The translations under genes were made by a program, and so were the position numbers. A DNA stretch of 40,312 bases, taken from Desulfobacteraceae bacterium. GTDB taxonomy: Bacteria; Desulfobacterota; Desulfobacteria; Desulfobacterales; SKZT01. Positions 8,073 to 16,305 of the stretch are shown piece by piece. The stretch spans positions 1-40,312 of the forward strand of contig JAABTQ010000031.1 in assembly GCA_011389745.1 (NCBI GenBank), read 5' to 3'. The notes under the pieces are model-generated. The model did not search any database. It was not told the origin of the DNA and saw only the letters and a list, made by a program, of their open reading frames with translations. Every line of letters begins with the position of its first letter. Within the stretch, counting starts at the first letter, position 1.

Positions 8073-9485
8073 ATGAACAAAAAGCAGATTGAAGATTTCA
8101 AAAAGCGCACGGTCAGAAAACCGAAACTGGTCTGGGATGTGCTCACCAATAAGGAGAATATACAGGTTGATCAGTTAGCCGATGACTACAAGTTTTATTT
8201 AGATCAGGCAAAAACAGAAAGAGAGGCTGTTGCCGTCACCACGAAAAAGGCAGAGGCCAGTGGTTTTGAAAATATCGAAGATTCAGGAAACAGCTCCGGA
8301 AAATATTACCGTGTCTTTCGAAACAAATGTATTGCACTGGCCGTTGTCGGGAAAAACCCTTTGAGCGCCGGGGCCAGGATTATCGCAGCCCATATCGACT
8401 CCCCCCGGCTGGATTTAAAACAAAATCCACTTTACCAGGAAGTTGACCTGGCATTTTTTAAAACACACTATTATGGTGGTATTCGCAAATATCAATGGAT
8501 GGCAACCCCTTTGGCACTTCATGGAAAAATCATCAAAGCCGACGGTTCTTCCATGGATTTTGTCATCGGTGAGGACGAGACTGACCCGGTTTTCACAGTA
8601 TCGGACCTGTTGCCCCATCTTGCCGCAAAAGTGCAGAGTGAAAAGAAACTTTCCGAAGCCTTTGAAGGGGAAAAGCTGAATGTGCTTATCGGAAGCCATC
8701 CCCTGGGCGGGGAAGAAGTTGAAGATCGTTTTAAATTGAGTGTACTGCAATTTTTTTATGAAAAGTACGGCTTGGTGGAAGAAGACTTCACGTGTGCGGA
8801 AATCGAGGTGGTTCCCGCGGCCAAAGCAAGAGATATCGGTCTAGATCGAAGCATGATCGGGGCCTACGGGCAGGATGACCGTATTTGCGCATTCAGTGCT
8901 TTACATGCCATTTTAGGAATCGACAAGCCTGAATCCTGGGCAATGGCCTTCTTTTTCGATAAGGAAGAAATCGGCAGCGACGGCAATACCGGTGCCAAAT
9001 CTCATTTTGTGGAAAATTTCGTATCAGACCTTCTGGCCAAAACAGGAGAGGACGATACTGACCGAAATCTGCGAAGGGCGCTGCTCAATTCCATGGCAAT
9101 TTCGGCAGATGTAAACGGTGCACTTGATCCGGATTATCAGGAAGTCCACGAAAAAAGAAATGCCGCACGACTTGGCTATGGTGTTTGCATTACCAAATTT
9201 TCCGGCTCGGGCGGAAAATATGGCTCCAGCGATGCCGGAGCGGAATATCTCGGAACAATCCGAAAAATTTTCAACGATAATCATATTGTATGGCAAACCG
9301 GAGAACTGGGAAAAGTGGATGAGGGCGGCGGCGGCACCATTGCTAAGTTTCTTGCGGTCTATGGCATGGAAATTGTCGATTGCGGGCCTGCTCTTTTGTC
9401 CATGCATTCACCCTTTGAAATTTCCAGCAAGGCCGACCTTTTCATGGTTTGCAAAGCCTATAGGGCATTTTTCTCCACTGAATAA
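8073..9485 (+). CDS. M18 family zinc aminopeptidase
   Basis: A 470-residue M18 metallopeptidase (the family of aspartyl aminopeptidase and yeast aminopeptidase I), which removes N-terminal residues from peptides in the cytoplasm. The di-zinc ligands and catalytic residues are recognisable: IAAHIDSPRLD (H107, D109), GQDDR (around D268), FDKEEIGS (E298/E299), ISADVNGALDPD and the C-terminal SMHSPFE histidine. The ATG at 8073 follows the dtd stop by four bases and gives the natural MNKKQIEDFK start; an in-frame ATG at 8055 lies inside dtd. The specificity (acidic versus neutral residues) cannot be fixed from sequence alone. The next gene, for a cell-wall peptidase, begins within 40 bp. Confidence 0.93.
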   Translation: MNKKQIEDFKKRTVRKPKLVWDVLTNKENIQVDQLADDYKFYLDQAKTEREAVAVTTKKAEASGFENIEDSGNSSGKYYRVFRNKCIALAVVGKNPLSAGARIIAAHIDSPRLDLKQNPLYQEVDLAFFKTHYYGGIRKYQWMATPLALHGKIIKADGSSMDFVIGEDETDPVFTVSDLLPHLAAKVQSEKKLSEAFEGEKLNVLIGSHPLGGEEVEDRFKLSVLQFFYEKYGLVEEDFTCAEIEVVPAAKARDIGLDRSMIGAYGQDDRICAFSALHAILGIDKPESWAMAFFFDKEEIGSDGNTGAKSHFVENFVSDLLAKTGEDDTDRNLRRALLNSMAISADVNGALDPDYQEVHEKRNAARLGYGVCITKFSGSGGKYGSSDAGAEYLGTIRKIFNDNHIVWQTGELGKVDEGGGGTIAKFLAVYGMEIVDCGPALLSMHSPFEISSKADLFMVCKAYRAFFSTE

Positions 9486-9521
9486 TTGATGGCCGGGGTG
9501 GTCTTTCCAATGGGATGTCTA

Positions 9522-10742
9522 ATGCCGATCAAATCAATATATTTTGAGCTTTTAAAGATCTTTCTGTTTCTTTCCGGGTTTTTCCTGGTGGCATCATCCA
9601 GTGTGACCGCCCATAGCTTTGAATCTTTTGAAAGCCTTATCGGAGACAACGAATCCATTTTATTGGCCGGCCCTGATGGAAAAATATTATATTCAAAAAA
9701 TGCCGATCAGGAAATGATTCCGGCATCCACGATAAAATTATTGACCAGCCTGGCATCGTTTCATTTTCTTGGGAAAGATTATCGGTTTAAAACGGAATTT
9801 TATCTCGATAACCATCAAAATCTGGTGATCAAAGGATTCGGCGACCCATTGCTCATCTCGGAAATAGTGGATGAAATTGCCGCAAGGTCAGCGCCCTTGC
9901 TTTTGCCGGCCATTAACGATCTGCTTGTTGATGACAGTCATTTTTCCCAGCCGCTGACCATTCCGGGCATATCTTCCACATCCAGACCGTATAATGCTCC
10001 CAATGGTGCGCTGTGTGTCAATTTCAACACGGTTCATTTCAGACAGGGACCTGTCCCCGGTACCTGGATCAGTGCCGAACCCCAAACACCGTTGCTGCCA
10101 TTTGCTCTCGAACGTATCAAACAACCCGGGCACCAATCCAACAGGATCGTTTTATCCCACCATCAAAATGACATCAGCCTGTATGCAGGGCACATATTCG
10201 GATATTTTCTGGGAAAAAATGGTGTGAACATCCATGGCAATGTTCATATTGGAAAGGTAAGCATAGGAAATGGGCGACTTATTCTGACGTATGAGTCCGG
10301 GTTTACGGTAGAGCAAGTAAGCAGAGAACTTTTGGAATATTCCAACAACTTTATCGCCAACCAGCTTCTGGTTGCCATGGGAGCTAAAAAATACGGTTCT
10401 CCCGGAAACCTGAGAAATGGAGTGGATGCTGTAAAATCATACGCACAAAACCAACTCGGAATCCATCAGATGGCTCTTGTTGAAGGTTCCGGAATTTCCA
10501 GAAAAAACCGGATTTGTGCAAAAAACATGTTAAAGATTCTCGAAGCTTTCAGACCCCACTACCATCTGATGAAAAAAGAAAAAAATGCTTTTTATAAAAC
10601 CGGCACCCTTCACGGTGTCAGCAACCTTGCAGGCTTTATCCAAAACGCTAACGGCCGGCTTTATCCATTTGTCATCTTCATCAACAGAGCCGGAAAATCC
10701 TCAATACCGCTCATGGAGATGCTTATGCGGAAGGTGAACTGA
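9522..10742 (+). CDS. dacB: D-alanyl-D-alanine carboxypeptidase/endopeptidase, PBP4 (S13) type
   Basis: An S13-family penicillin-binding protein that trims peptidoglycan cross-links in the periplasm. The three active-site motifs are in place: S69-T-I-K72 (PASTIKLL), S274-N-N276 (YSNNF) and K359-T-G (KTGTLHG). The start at 9522 is preferred because it begins MPIKSIYF and runs into a clear signal peptide (hydrophobic core FLFLSGFFLVASSS, cleavage near SVTA-HS). In-frame alternatives at 9486 (TTG), 9489 and 9510 would lengthen the N-region without charge. At about 406 residues it is shorter than E. coli DacB (around 477), so the inserted domain between SxxK and SxN is probably reduced. It follows the aminopeptidase closely, and its 3' end overlaps the convergent folE2 by 20 bp. 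Confidence 0.9.
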   Translation: MPIKSIYFELLKIFLFLSGFFLVASSSVTAHSFESFESLIGDNESILLAGPDGKILYSKNADQEMIPASTIKLLTSLASFHFLGKDYRFKTEFYLDNHQNLVIKGFGDPLLISEIVDEIAARSAPLLLPAINDLLVDDSHFSQPLTIPGISSTSRPYNAPNGALCVNFNTVHFRQGPVPGTWISAEPQTPLLPFALERIKQPGHQSNRIVLSHHQNDISLYAGHIFGYFLGKNGVNIHGNVHIGKVSIGNGRLILTYESGFTVEQVSRELLEYSNNFIANQLLVAMGAKKYGSPGNLRNGVDAVKSYAQNQLGIHQMALVEGSGISRKNRICAKNMLKILEAFRPHYHLMKKEKNAFYKTGTLHGVSNLAGFIQNANGRLYPFVIFINRAGKSSIPLMEMLMRKVN

Positions 10743-11562
10743 TACGAGGCGGCTCTCCGCATGTGATCTGGGCATAAGCACTGTGGTTATGGATAGATTC
10801 GAAATTTTCCGCACCCACTGAAAACCACGTGATATTTTCATCTTCCTTGATTCGTTTGGCGACATCCCTGACAATGTCTTCGACAAATTTGGGGTTCGTA
10901 TAGGCTTTTTCCGTGACATACTTTTCATCCACGCGCTTTAACACGGAATACACCTCACATGATGCGGCTTCTTCCACCAGGTCAATCATGTCTTCCATCC
11001 ATACAAACTTCTTAAACCGGACACTCAGCCGAACTTCCCCCCTCTGATTGTGCGCCCCTGCTTCACTGATCTCCTTGGAACAGGGACATACCGATGAAAT
11101 GGGAACAATCACTTCGGATATCAGGTCCACTTTGCCGTTGGGATCACTGGCACCGATAATCCGGCATGTATAATCCATAAGACCGGGCGACCGGCTAACC
11201 GGGGCTTTCTTCTCAATAAAATACGGGAAAAGAACTTCAATATGCGCGGATGCCGCGTTCAAGTGCTCTTTCATCCGGCTTAAAATAGCCGAAAACCTTT
11301 TTAGTGACACCTCTGGTCGAAACAAATGAAGAAGCTCCACAAAACGGCTCATATGTGTGCCTTTGTATTTATGGGGAAGGTCAACATACATATTAATGGA
11401 TGCAACCGTATTCTGGTAGCCATCCTTTTTGTCCAGAACCCGGATAGGATAACGAAGATTCTTTATCCCCACCTTGTCGATGGGAATCTGTCGATAATCC
11501 CGCTGATTCTGGATATCTTTCATTTTCCAGGTTACCTGGTCAGGGCCTTTGAATAACAACAT
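10723..11562 (-). CDS. folE2: GTP cyclohydrolase I, type IB
   Basis: FolE2 (GCYH-IB) converts GTP to 7,8-dihydroneopterin triphosphate, the first step of folate synthesis and also of queuosine-type tRNA modification. The 279 residues include the family's early block QRDYRQIPIDKVGIKNLRYPI (about residues 20-40), THMSRFVELL (69-78) and the metal-site region VCPCSKEISEAGAHNQRG with C159, C161 and H171. AGGAG lies eight bases before the ATG at 11562, which argues for the full-length start and not the internal M14. It is the last gene of the minus-strand run after the TtcA-like gene (30-bp gap), and its 3' end overlaps dacB on the opposite strand by 20 bp. The type IB enzyme can use metals other than zinc. 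Confidence 0.95.
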   Translation of the reverse strand: MLLFKGPDQVTWKMKDIQNQRDYRQIPIDKVGIKNLRYPIRVLDKKDGYQNTVASINMYVDLPHKYKGTHMSRFVELLHLFRPEVSLKRFSAILSRMKEHLNAASAHIEVLFPYFIEKKAPVSRSPGLMDYTCRIIGASDPNGKVDLISEVIVPISSVCPCSKEISEAGAHNQRGEVRLSVRFKKFVWMEDMIDLVEEAASCEVYSVLKRVDEKYVTEKAYTNPKFVEDIVRDVAKRIKEDENITWFSVGAENFESIHNHSAYAQITCGEPPRISSPSA

Positions 11563-11592
11563 AATATCTTCTCCTGCTTCTCATTTGCCTGT

Positions 11593-12321
11593 TTAAAGAA
11601 GATAATCCTGTTTAATATGCTGCATGGATCTAAAAATGTTTCCCTTAATTTTTTTGTTGCTGTGATAAAGCTTATTTAAAAGTTCCTTGATTTCCTTACG
11701 CTTGGAAACTTTTGCCGTAGGGCAGGGATTGTTAAATACCGGGAAACCCTGTTGGGAAACAAATTTCCGGATTAAATTTTCATCGGCAAAACATAATGGC
11801 CTTATCAGGAAAAATTCTCCTTTAAAAAAAGACTGGGCGGGTTTCATGGTGCTGATTTCACCCGCATAACACATATTTAAAAAAAGCGTTTCGATAAGAT
11901 CGTCTTTATTATGGGCCAAGGCCACTTTGTTGCATCCCAGGCGGTGGGCGATCTCAAAAATACGTTTTCTACGGAGCTTGGCACATAAAAAGCACGGATT
12001 TTCGCGATTTTCCGGACTGTGCGCAATAACACCATGGTCCGTGTAATCCACTATCAGTTTGTACCCCATTTCCAGGCAGTAGCGGGAAAGGGAATCGGAA
12101 TATCCTTCTTCAAACCCAGGATCGATATATATGGGAAAGAGCATATAGTCAACAGGAACGCGACGCAAACGTTCATTTAAAAACCACATGAGGGTGAGGC
12201 TGTCCTTTCCGCCTGACAGCCCCACGGCTATGCGATCTTTATCAGAAATCATGTCATAACGGTGAATAGCCTTTCCCAAAACCCTGTTGAGCAATTTGTA
12301 TGTATAACTATATTTGGGCAA
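11593..12321 (-). CDS. TtcA-like tRNA sulfurtransferase / PP-loop ATPase
   Basis: A 242-residue PP-loop ATPase of the TtcA/TtuA superfamily. The ATP pyrophosphatase motif SGGKDS is at residues 36-41. Three cysteines, C110 and C113 (NPCFLCAK) and C200 (NNPCPTAK), match the pattern of the three cysteines that hold a [4Fe-4S] cluster in TtcA. Related enzymes thiolate cytidine 32 of tRNA. The protein is shorter than E. coli TtcA (about 311 residues), so the exact target base is uncertain. The frame opens with a TTG codon; a GGAGAA motif lies about 11 bases ahead of it. It is 23 bp downstream of rpoZ and 30 bp upstream of folE2, in what looks like one transcript. Confidence 0.85.
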   Translation of the reverse strand: MPKYSYTYKLLNRVLGKAIHRYDMISDKDRIAVGLSGGKDSLTLMWFLNERLRRVPVDYMLFPIYIDPGFEEGYSDSLSRYCLEMGYKLIVDYTDHGVIAHSPENRENPCFLCAKLRRKRIFEIAHRLGCNKVALAHNKDDLIETLFLNMCYAGEISTMKPAQSFFKGEFFLIRPLCFADENLIRKFVSQQGFPVFNNPCPTAKVSKRKEIKELLNKLYHSNKKIKGNIFRSMQHIKQDYLL

Positions 12322-12344
12322 AGAATATACATTTCTCCAATACG

Positions 12345-12548
12345 TTACGACGCTTTTTTCAAATCTTTTAAAGAAACCTTACCTGCAGCGATCTCTCTGA
12401 GGGCAACAACAATGTCCTCGTTTTTGGGTGAAGAAACCAGATATTCGGAACCTTCCCGAATTTGACGTACCCTTTTGGCAGTCAGATGAACCAGCAGAAA
12501 ACGGTTGTTTATCTGCTTTAAACAATCCTCAATGGTAATTCGAGCCAA
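12345..12548 (-). CDS. rpoZ: RNA polymerase omega subunit
   Basis: A 67-residue omega subunit, which stabilises the beta' subunit during RNA polymerase assembly. The sequence MARITIEDCLKQINNRFLLV, then LTAKRVRQIREGSEYLV, is diagnostic. The start is a TTG at 12548: it gives the canonical MARITIED N terminus and has GGAGG five bases upstream. An earlier TTG at 12560 would place that GGAGG inside the gene and add four unusual residues. It lies between greA (66 bp) and the TtcA-like gene (23 bp). In many bacteria rpoZ sits by gmk and spoT; neither is here. Confidence 0.95.
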   Translation of the reverse strand: MARITIEDCLKQINNRFLLVHLTAKRVRQIREGSEYLVSSPKNEDIVVALREIAAGKVSLKDLKKAS

Positions 12549-12626
12549 TGATGCCTCCAAAAATACTTATTTCGTTTAAAGGTTTTGTTTGTTGACAGAT
12601 CAGCACCCTTCAATGTCTTGTGGGTA

Positions 12627-13094
12627 TTACAAAATATCGACCAACTCATAGTGACGTTTTCCTCCGGGTGCATTTAACACAATTTCATCGCCGGTCTTCT
12701 TACCCACAATGGCTTGTCCAAGAGGAGATGAAACCGATATTCTCCCCATGGAAATATCCGACTCTTCGGGCCCCACAAGCTGATACTCCACATTTTCACC
12801 AGTGTCGATATTTTCCAATAAAACCCGGCAGGCGAATACAGCCCGGTCCGTGTTTACCTTGTCAGGATCAATAACATCAGCATTACCAAGTTTGTATTCC
12901 AGATCGCTCATACGGCCCTCGATAAAAGCCTGACGCTCCTTGGCCGCATGAAATTCGGCATTTTCCGACAGATCTCCGTGAGCGCGAGCCTCTTCTATTG
13001 CTTGAATGTTTTCCGGTCTTGCAACGGATTTCAGCTGCTCCAGTTCCTTTTTCAGAGTCTCATATCCTTCTCTGGTGAAAGGTATTCGTTCCAA
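12627..13094 (-). CDS. greA: transcription elongation factor GreA
   Basis: A 155-residue GreA, which enters the RNA polymerase secondary channel and stimulates cleavage of backtracked RNA. The N-terminal coiled coil carries the tip acidic residues in [14 protein letters not shown] (D41 and E44). The C-terminal FKBP-like domain ends in the usual [27 protein letters not shown] block. The start is a TTG at 13094, with GGAG seven bases upstream; no in-frame ATG gives a full coiled coil. Length is typical. It is separated from asd by 87 bp and from rpoZ by 66 bp, so the gene may have its own promoter in the asd-greA gap, though I saw no strong one. Confidence 0.96.
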   Translation of the reverse strand: MERIPFTREGYETLKKELEQLKSVARPENIQAIEEARAHGDLSENAEFHAAKERQAFIEGRMSDLEYKLGNADVIDPDKVNTDRAVFACRVLLENIDTGENVEYQLVGPEESDISMGRISVSSPLGQAIVGKKTGDEIVLNAPGGKRHYELVDIL

Positions 13095-13181
13095 TTCAAA
13101 ACTCCATTTTTCTTTTTATAAGGTTATTGCCTGATCAAATCAACGGGAAGATTTTCTCAACACCGCTGAATTTCCTTTTGT

Positions 13182-14207
13182 TTAAATGTAATCCTTAATG
13201 AGCATCTCGGCAATCTGTATGGCGTTTGTGGCAGCTCCCTTTCTGATATTATCTGCGACAACCCACATATTGACCCCGTGATTGGGGATCGATTCATCAT
13301 CCCTGATTCGCCCCACCAGTGTCAGATCCTGGCCTGCGGCATCAATGGCCATAGGATAAGCATTGTTTGCCGGATCATCCACAACTTTTACACCGGATGC
13401 TGCTTTTAATAATGCTTTGACATCCTCCGCAGAGATCGGCTCATGCGTTTCAACATTGACCGATTCGGAATGCCCGTAAAAAACAGGAACACGAACCGTC
13501 GTGGCAGTTACCGCAATGGAATCGTCCCCCATAATTTTTTTAGTTTCCCGTACCATCTTTATTTCTTCTTTTGTATAACCATTTTCCTGGAACTTGTCGA
13601 TATGCGGAAGACAATTAAAAGCGATCCTATGGGGATAAACATTTCGCTCGATCTTTAAAAAATTGATCATGGCACGGGTCTGATCCAGCAGTTCATCAAT
13701 CGCCTTTTTCCCTGTGCCTGACACCGCCTGGTAGGTTGACACCACGACACGTTTGATTTTATATTTTTGATGGATCGGCCATAAAGCCACAACCATCTGA
13801 ATGGTGGAACAATTCGGGTTAGCGATAATTCCTTTGGAAGTATAGTCCTTTATGGCGTAAGCATTGACCTCGGGCACGACTAAAGGAACATCCGGATCCA
13901 TGCGCCAGGCATTGGAATTATCAACAACCACACATCCATCTTTTGCGGCAAAGGGTGCAAAATATTCGCTGGTGCCGGTTCCCGCTGAAAAAAGAGCAAT
14001 ATCCATTCCCTTAAAAGAATCTTCTTTGAGTTCTTCCACAGGAAACAAGTCTCCCTGAAACCTGATCATCCGTCCTACGGACTTTTTAGAGGCCAGGAGT
14101 TTCAAGGAACGAATCGGAAAATTTCTTTCAGCCAGACTGGCAAGCATCTGATTGCCTACCGCACCCGTAGCTCCGGCAACAGCCACATTCACTCGTTTTT
14201 CTGACAC
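13182..14207 (-). CDS. asd: aspartate-semialdehyde dehydrogenase
   Basis: A 341-residue NADPH-dependent enzyme that reduces aspartyl phosphate to aspartate semialdehyde, at the branch point for lysine/diaminopimelate, threonine and methionine. The N-terminal dinucleotide fold begins VNVAVAGATGAVGNQM (G12-x-x-G15-x-x-G18). The nucleophilic cysteine is C133 in IIANPNCSTIQM, and the catalytic histidine region reads VFYGHSESVNVE. Length is normal. The start codon is GTG. It follows leuB by 23 bp, a gene pairing common in deltaproteobacteria. Confidence 0.96.
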   Translation of the reverse strand: MSEKRVNVAVAGATGAVGNQMLASLAERNFPIRSLKLLASKKSVGRMIRFQGDLFPVEELKEDSFKGMDIALFSAGTGTSEYFAPFAAKDGCVVVDNSNAWRMDPDVPLVVPEVNAYAIKDYTSKGIIANPNCSTIQMVVALWPIHQKYKIKRVVVSTYQAVSGTGKKAIDELLDQTRAMINFLKIERNVYPHRIAFNCLPHIDKFQENGYTKEEIKMVRETKKIMGDDSIAVTATTVRVPVFYGHSESVNVETHEPISAEDVKALLKAASGVKVVDDPANNAYPMAIDAAGQDLTLVGRIRDDESIPNHGVNMWVVADNIRKGAATNAIQIAEMLIKDYI

Positions 14208-14230
14208 CTTATATACATCCTTTCACTAAT

Positions 14231-15301
14231 TCATGGTTGATTCTCTATAAATTCTTTAACCAGGTCTCCCACCTCACTGGTGGAATACCCCATCTTTCCG
14301 GCAGCGATATCCTTTAAATCTTCACGAAGTACTTTAATCACAGCCTTTTCAATCAGAGATGCAGCATCGGTTTCGCCAAGGGTTTCAAGCATCAGTTGCC
14401 CCGAAGATATGGCAGCCATGGGGTTGATAATCCCCATACCCGTATACTTGGGTGCCGAACCGCCAATGGGCTCGAACATGGAAACACCCTCAGGGTTGAT
14501 ATTTCCGCCGGCGGCAATACCCATCCCGCCCTGAATCATGGCCCCCAGATCGGTGATAATATCTCCGAACATGTTGTCGGTAACAATCACATCAAACCAT
14601 TCCGGGTTTTTAACCATCCACATACAAGTAGCATCCACATGAGCATAGTCTGTTTGAATATCCGGATACTCTTTGGCGACTTCATAAAAAGCCCTCTCCC
14701 AAAGATCGAAGGCAAAGGTGAGCACATTGGTCTTTCCACACAGGGTCACTTTTTTACCTTTGTTGCGTTTTCTGCAATAGTCAAAAGCATAACGGATACA
14801 TCTTTCCACACCTTTTCGGGTATTAATGGATTCCTGCACCGCCACTTCATCGGGCGTTCCTTTTTTTAACACTCCCCCTGCTCCTGCGTATAATCCTTCG
14901 GTATTTTCCCGGATGACAACAAAATCGATATCCTCAGGCCCCTTATTTTTGAGAGGTGTCGAAACTCCCTCATAAAGCTTGACCGGCCTCAGATTAATAT
15001 ACTGGTCAAAATGAAACCGCATATTCAGCAAAATACCCTTTTCCAGAATGCCCGGCCTGACATCCGGATGACCTATTGCTCCGAGAAAAATGGCATCGAC
15101 TTTTTCCAGGGATTCTACCACGTCGTCGGGGAGAATCTGTCCGGTAGCTATATAATTATCTCCGCCGATGTTGTAATGGGTAAAATTCAAATGAAATTCG
15201 AATTTTTTTGCCGCAGCCTCCAAAACCTTGAGGCCCTCCGCAACAACTTCAGGTCCGGTACCATCACCGGGGATTACTGCAATTTGATAGGTTTTGGCCA
15301 T
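14231..15301 (-). CDS. leuB: 3-isopropylmalate dehydrogenase family enzyme
   Basis: A 356-residue member of the isocitrate/isopropylmalate dehydrogenase family, most likely LeuB, which oxidises and decarboxylates 3-isopropylmalate in leucine synthesis. Visible family blocks are [15 protein letters not shown], the substrate-arginine region [34 protein letters not shown], the metal-binding [13 protein letters not shown] and the cofactor loop [12 protein letters not shown]. The ATG at 15301 has AAGGAG five bases upstream; an adjacent ATG at 15304 and GTG at 15307 are too close to that site. Tartrate or other beta-decarboxylating activity cannot be excluded from sequence. The genes usually found with it (leuA, leuC, leuD) are absent here, and the preceding gene is psd. 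Confidence 0.88.
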   Translation of the reverse strand: MAKTYQIAVIPGDGTGPEVVAEGLKVLEAAAKKFEFHLNFTHYNIGGDNYIATGQILPDDVVESLEKVDAIFLGAIGHPDVRPGILEKGILLNMRFHFDQYINLRPVKLYEGVSTPLKNKGPEDIDFVVIRENTEGLYAGAGGVLKKGTPDEVAVQESINTRKGVERCIRYAFDYCRKRNKGKKVTLCGKTNVLTFAFDLWERAFYEVAKEYPDIQTDYAHVDATCMWMVKNPEWFDVIVTDNMFGDIITDLGAMIQGGMGIAAGGNINPEGVSMFEPIGGSAPKYTGMGIINPMAAISSGQLMLETLGETDAASLIEKAVIKVLREDLKDIAAGKMGYSTSEVGDLVKEFIENQP

Positions 15302-15381
15302 CATCACTCCTTGATTTTGAAAATATTAAAAACTTTAGAAGTACATAAATTCCCCTTCGGGAAAATTTTTTCTCATATTTT

Positions 15382-16068
15382 TTATTTATGCTCATTGTCA
15401 ATATACCCCAATACCGTGGTCCCGCCTTTGACTTTGTTTCCTTTAGCGACGTTCAAGCGGGTTTGAGCCGGAAGATAGACATCAACACGGGAACCAAAAC
15501 ATATCAAACCCATTCGCTGTCCGCGTTTAACCGGGTCTCCCGGCTGGATATTGCAGATAATACGACGGGCAATAAGACCGGCAATCTGGACAAAACAAAT
15601 GATTCTCCCATCTGCAGTTTCCAAAAGCACCGCATTCTGTTCATTATCCATGGAAGCTTTGTTGAAACTAGCATTAAAAAATTTACCGGGGTTATAGATG
15701 ATATTTTTTACAACTCCCTCAAAGGGAACTCGATTGATATGGACATTAAAAACCGACATAAAAATGCTTATTTTCATACATGGCCCTTCCAAATAGGGGC
15801 TCTTCCCTTCATGTCCGGCAAAAATAACTTTTCCATCCGCAGGAGACACTATAGCATTTTGATCCGCCGGAATAACCCGATCAGGGTCTCTGAAAAACAA
15901 ACAAATTGAAAATGTCACCAAAAGCCCGATCAGCGAAAGCGTTGTCAACCCGAGCAAAGCAAAGACGGCTGTGGTAAAGGCCGCTGCAAAAACAAAATGA
16001 TACCCGGCCTTTGCCACGGGAAATGCAGTCTGTCCCGGTTCATCACTCCAATTAAAGTTATTTTTCAT
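15382..16068 (-). CDS. psd: phosphatidylserine decarboxylase proenzyme (short type)
   Basis: Psd makes phosphatidylethanolamine from phosphatidylserine at the inner face of the membrane. The proenzyme self-cleaves to form a pyruvoyl group. In this 228-residue protein the cleavage site is G192-S193 in GLICFGSRVDVYLP. A hydrophobic double segment covers residues of about 24-58, just before the IVSPADGK motif (D78), and NVHINR carries H110. The short length and FGS (not LGST) site mark the short, archaetidylserine-decarboxylase-like class. The ATG at 16068 has an AAAGAG site seven bases upstream; an in-frame codon at 16104 has none. The partner pssA is not adjacent. A candidate promoter and a 23-bp tandem repeat lie upstream. 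Confidence 0.94.
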   Translation of the reverse strand: MKNNFNWSDEPGQTAFPVAKAGYHFVFAAAFTTAVFALLGLTTLSLIGLLVTFSICLFFRDPDRVIPADQNAIVSPADGKVIFAGHEGKSPYLEGPCMKISIFMSVFNVHINRVPFEGVVKNIIYNPGKFFNASFNKASMDNEQNAVLLETADGRIICFVQIAGLIARRIICNIQPGDPVKRGQRMGLICFGSRVDVYLPAQTRLNVAKGNKVKGGTTVLGYIDNEHK

Positions 16069-16173
16069 ATCAATCTCTTTAGCTTTTGTTTTGCCGCAAC
16101 ACAATAAGGGTATTCGTCCCGCAAAAAATCAACAAAACAGCGGATCGGATACCCTCTGTATACAAAGTTATTA

Positions 16174-16203
16174 TTTCTATCAGAAAATCTTATTTTTTGT
16201 CAA
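16174..16203 (-). promoter_or_regulatory. candidate sigma-70 promoter for psd
   Basis: On the minus strand TTGACA (16198-16203) is a perfect -35 box; TAGAAA (16174-16179) follows after 18 bp with four of six -10 matches. Transcription would start about 100 nt before the psd ATG. The 23-bp tandem repeat at 16229-16273 lies just upstream, where an activator could bind. Confidence 0.4.
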
Positions 16204-16228
16204 CGATTACCGGATGTTTTTAGTCTTT

Positions 16229-16273
16229 AAAAGATAACAGATACCATTGGAAAAAGATAACTGATACCATTGG
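16229..16273. repeat. tandem 23-bp direct repeat, two copies
   Basis: Two 22-nt copies at 16229-16250 and 16252-16273 are repeated with a period of 23 bp. They differ at one position (GATAACAGATACC versus GATAACTGATACC) and share the core GATACCATTGG. The repeat lies between the end of arcC (16306) and the psd start, immediately upstream of the candidate psd promoter. Two near-identical sites on nearly the same helical face (23 bp, about 2.2 turns) look like tandem protein-binding sites, but no regulator is known from the sequence. Confidence 0.7.
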
Positions 16274-16305
16274 AATCAGATTATTTTGCATTTCCTTCCA
16301 TAAAA

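Noticed and set aside
14396-14869. 157-codon plus-strand frame
   Set aside because: Antisense to leuB; no motif and unlikely composition.
15388-15909. 173-codon plus-strand frame
   Set aside because: Antisense to psd, which is a complete and well-conserved gene; no recognisable domain.
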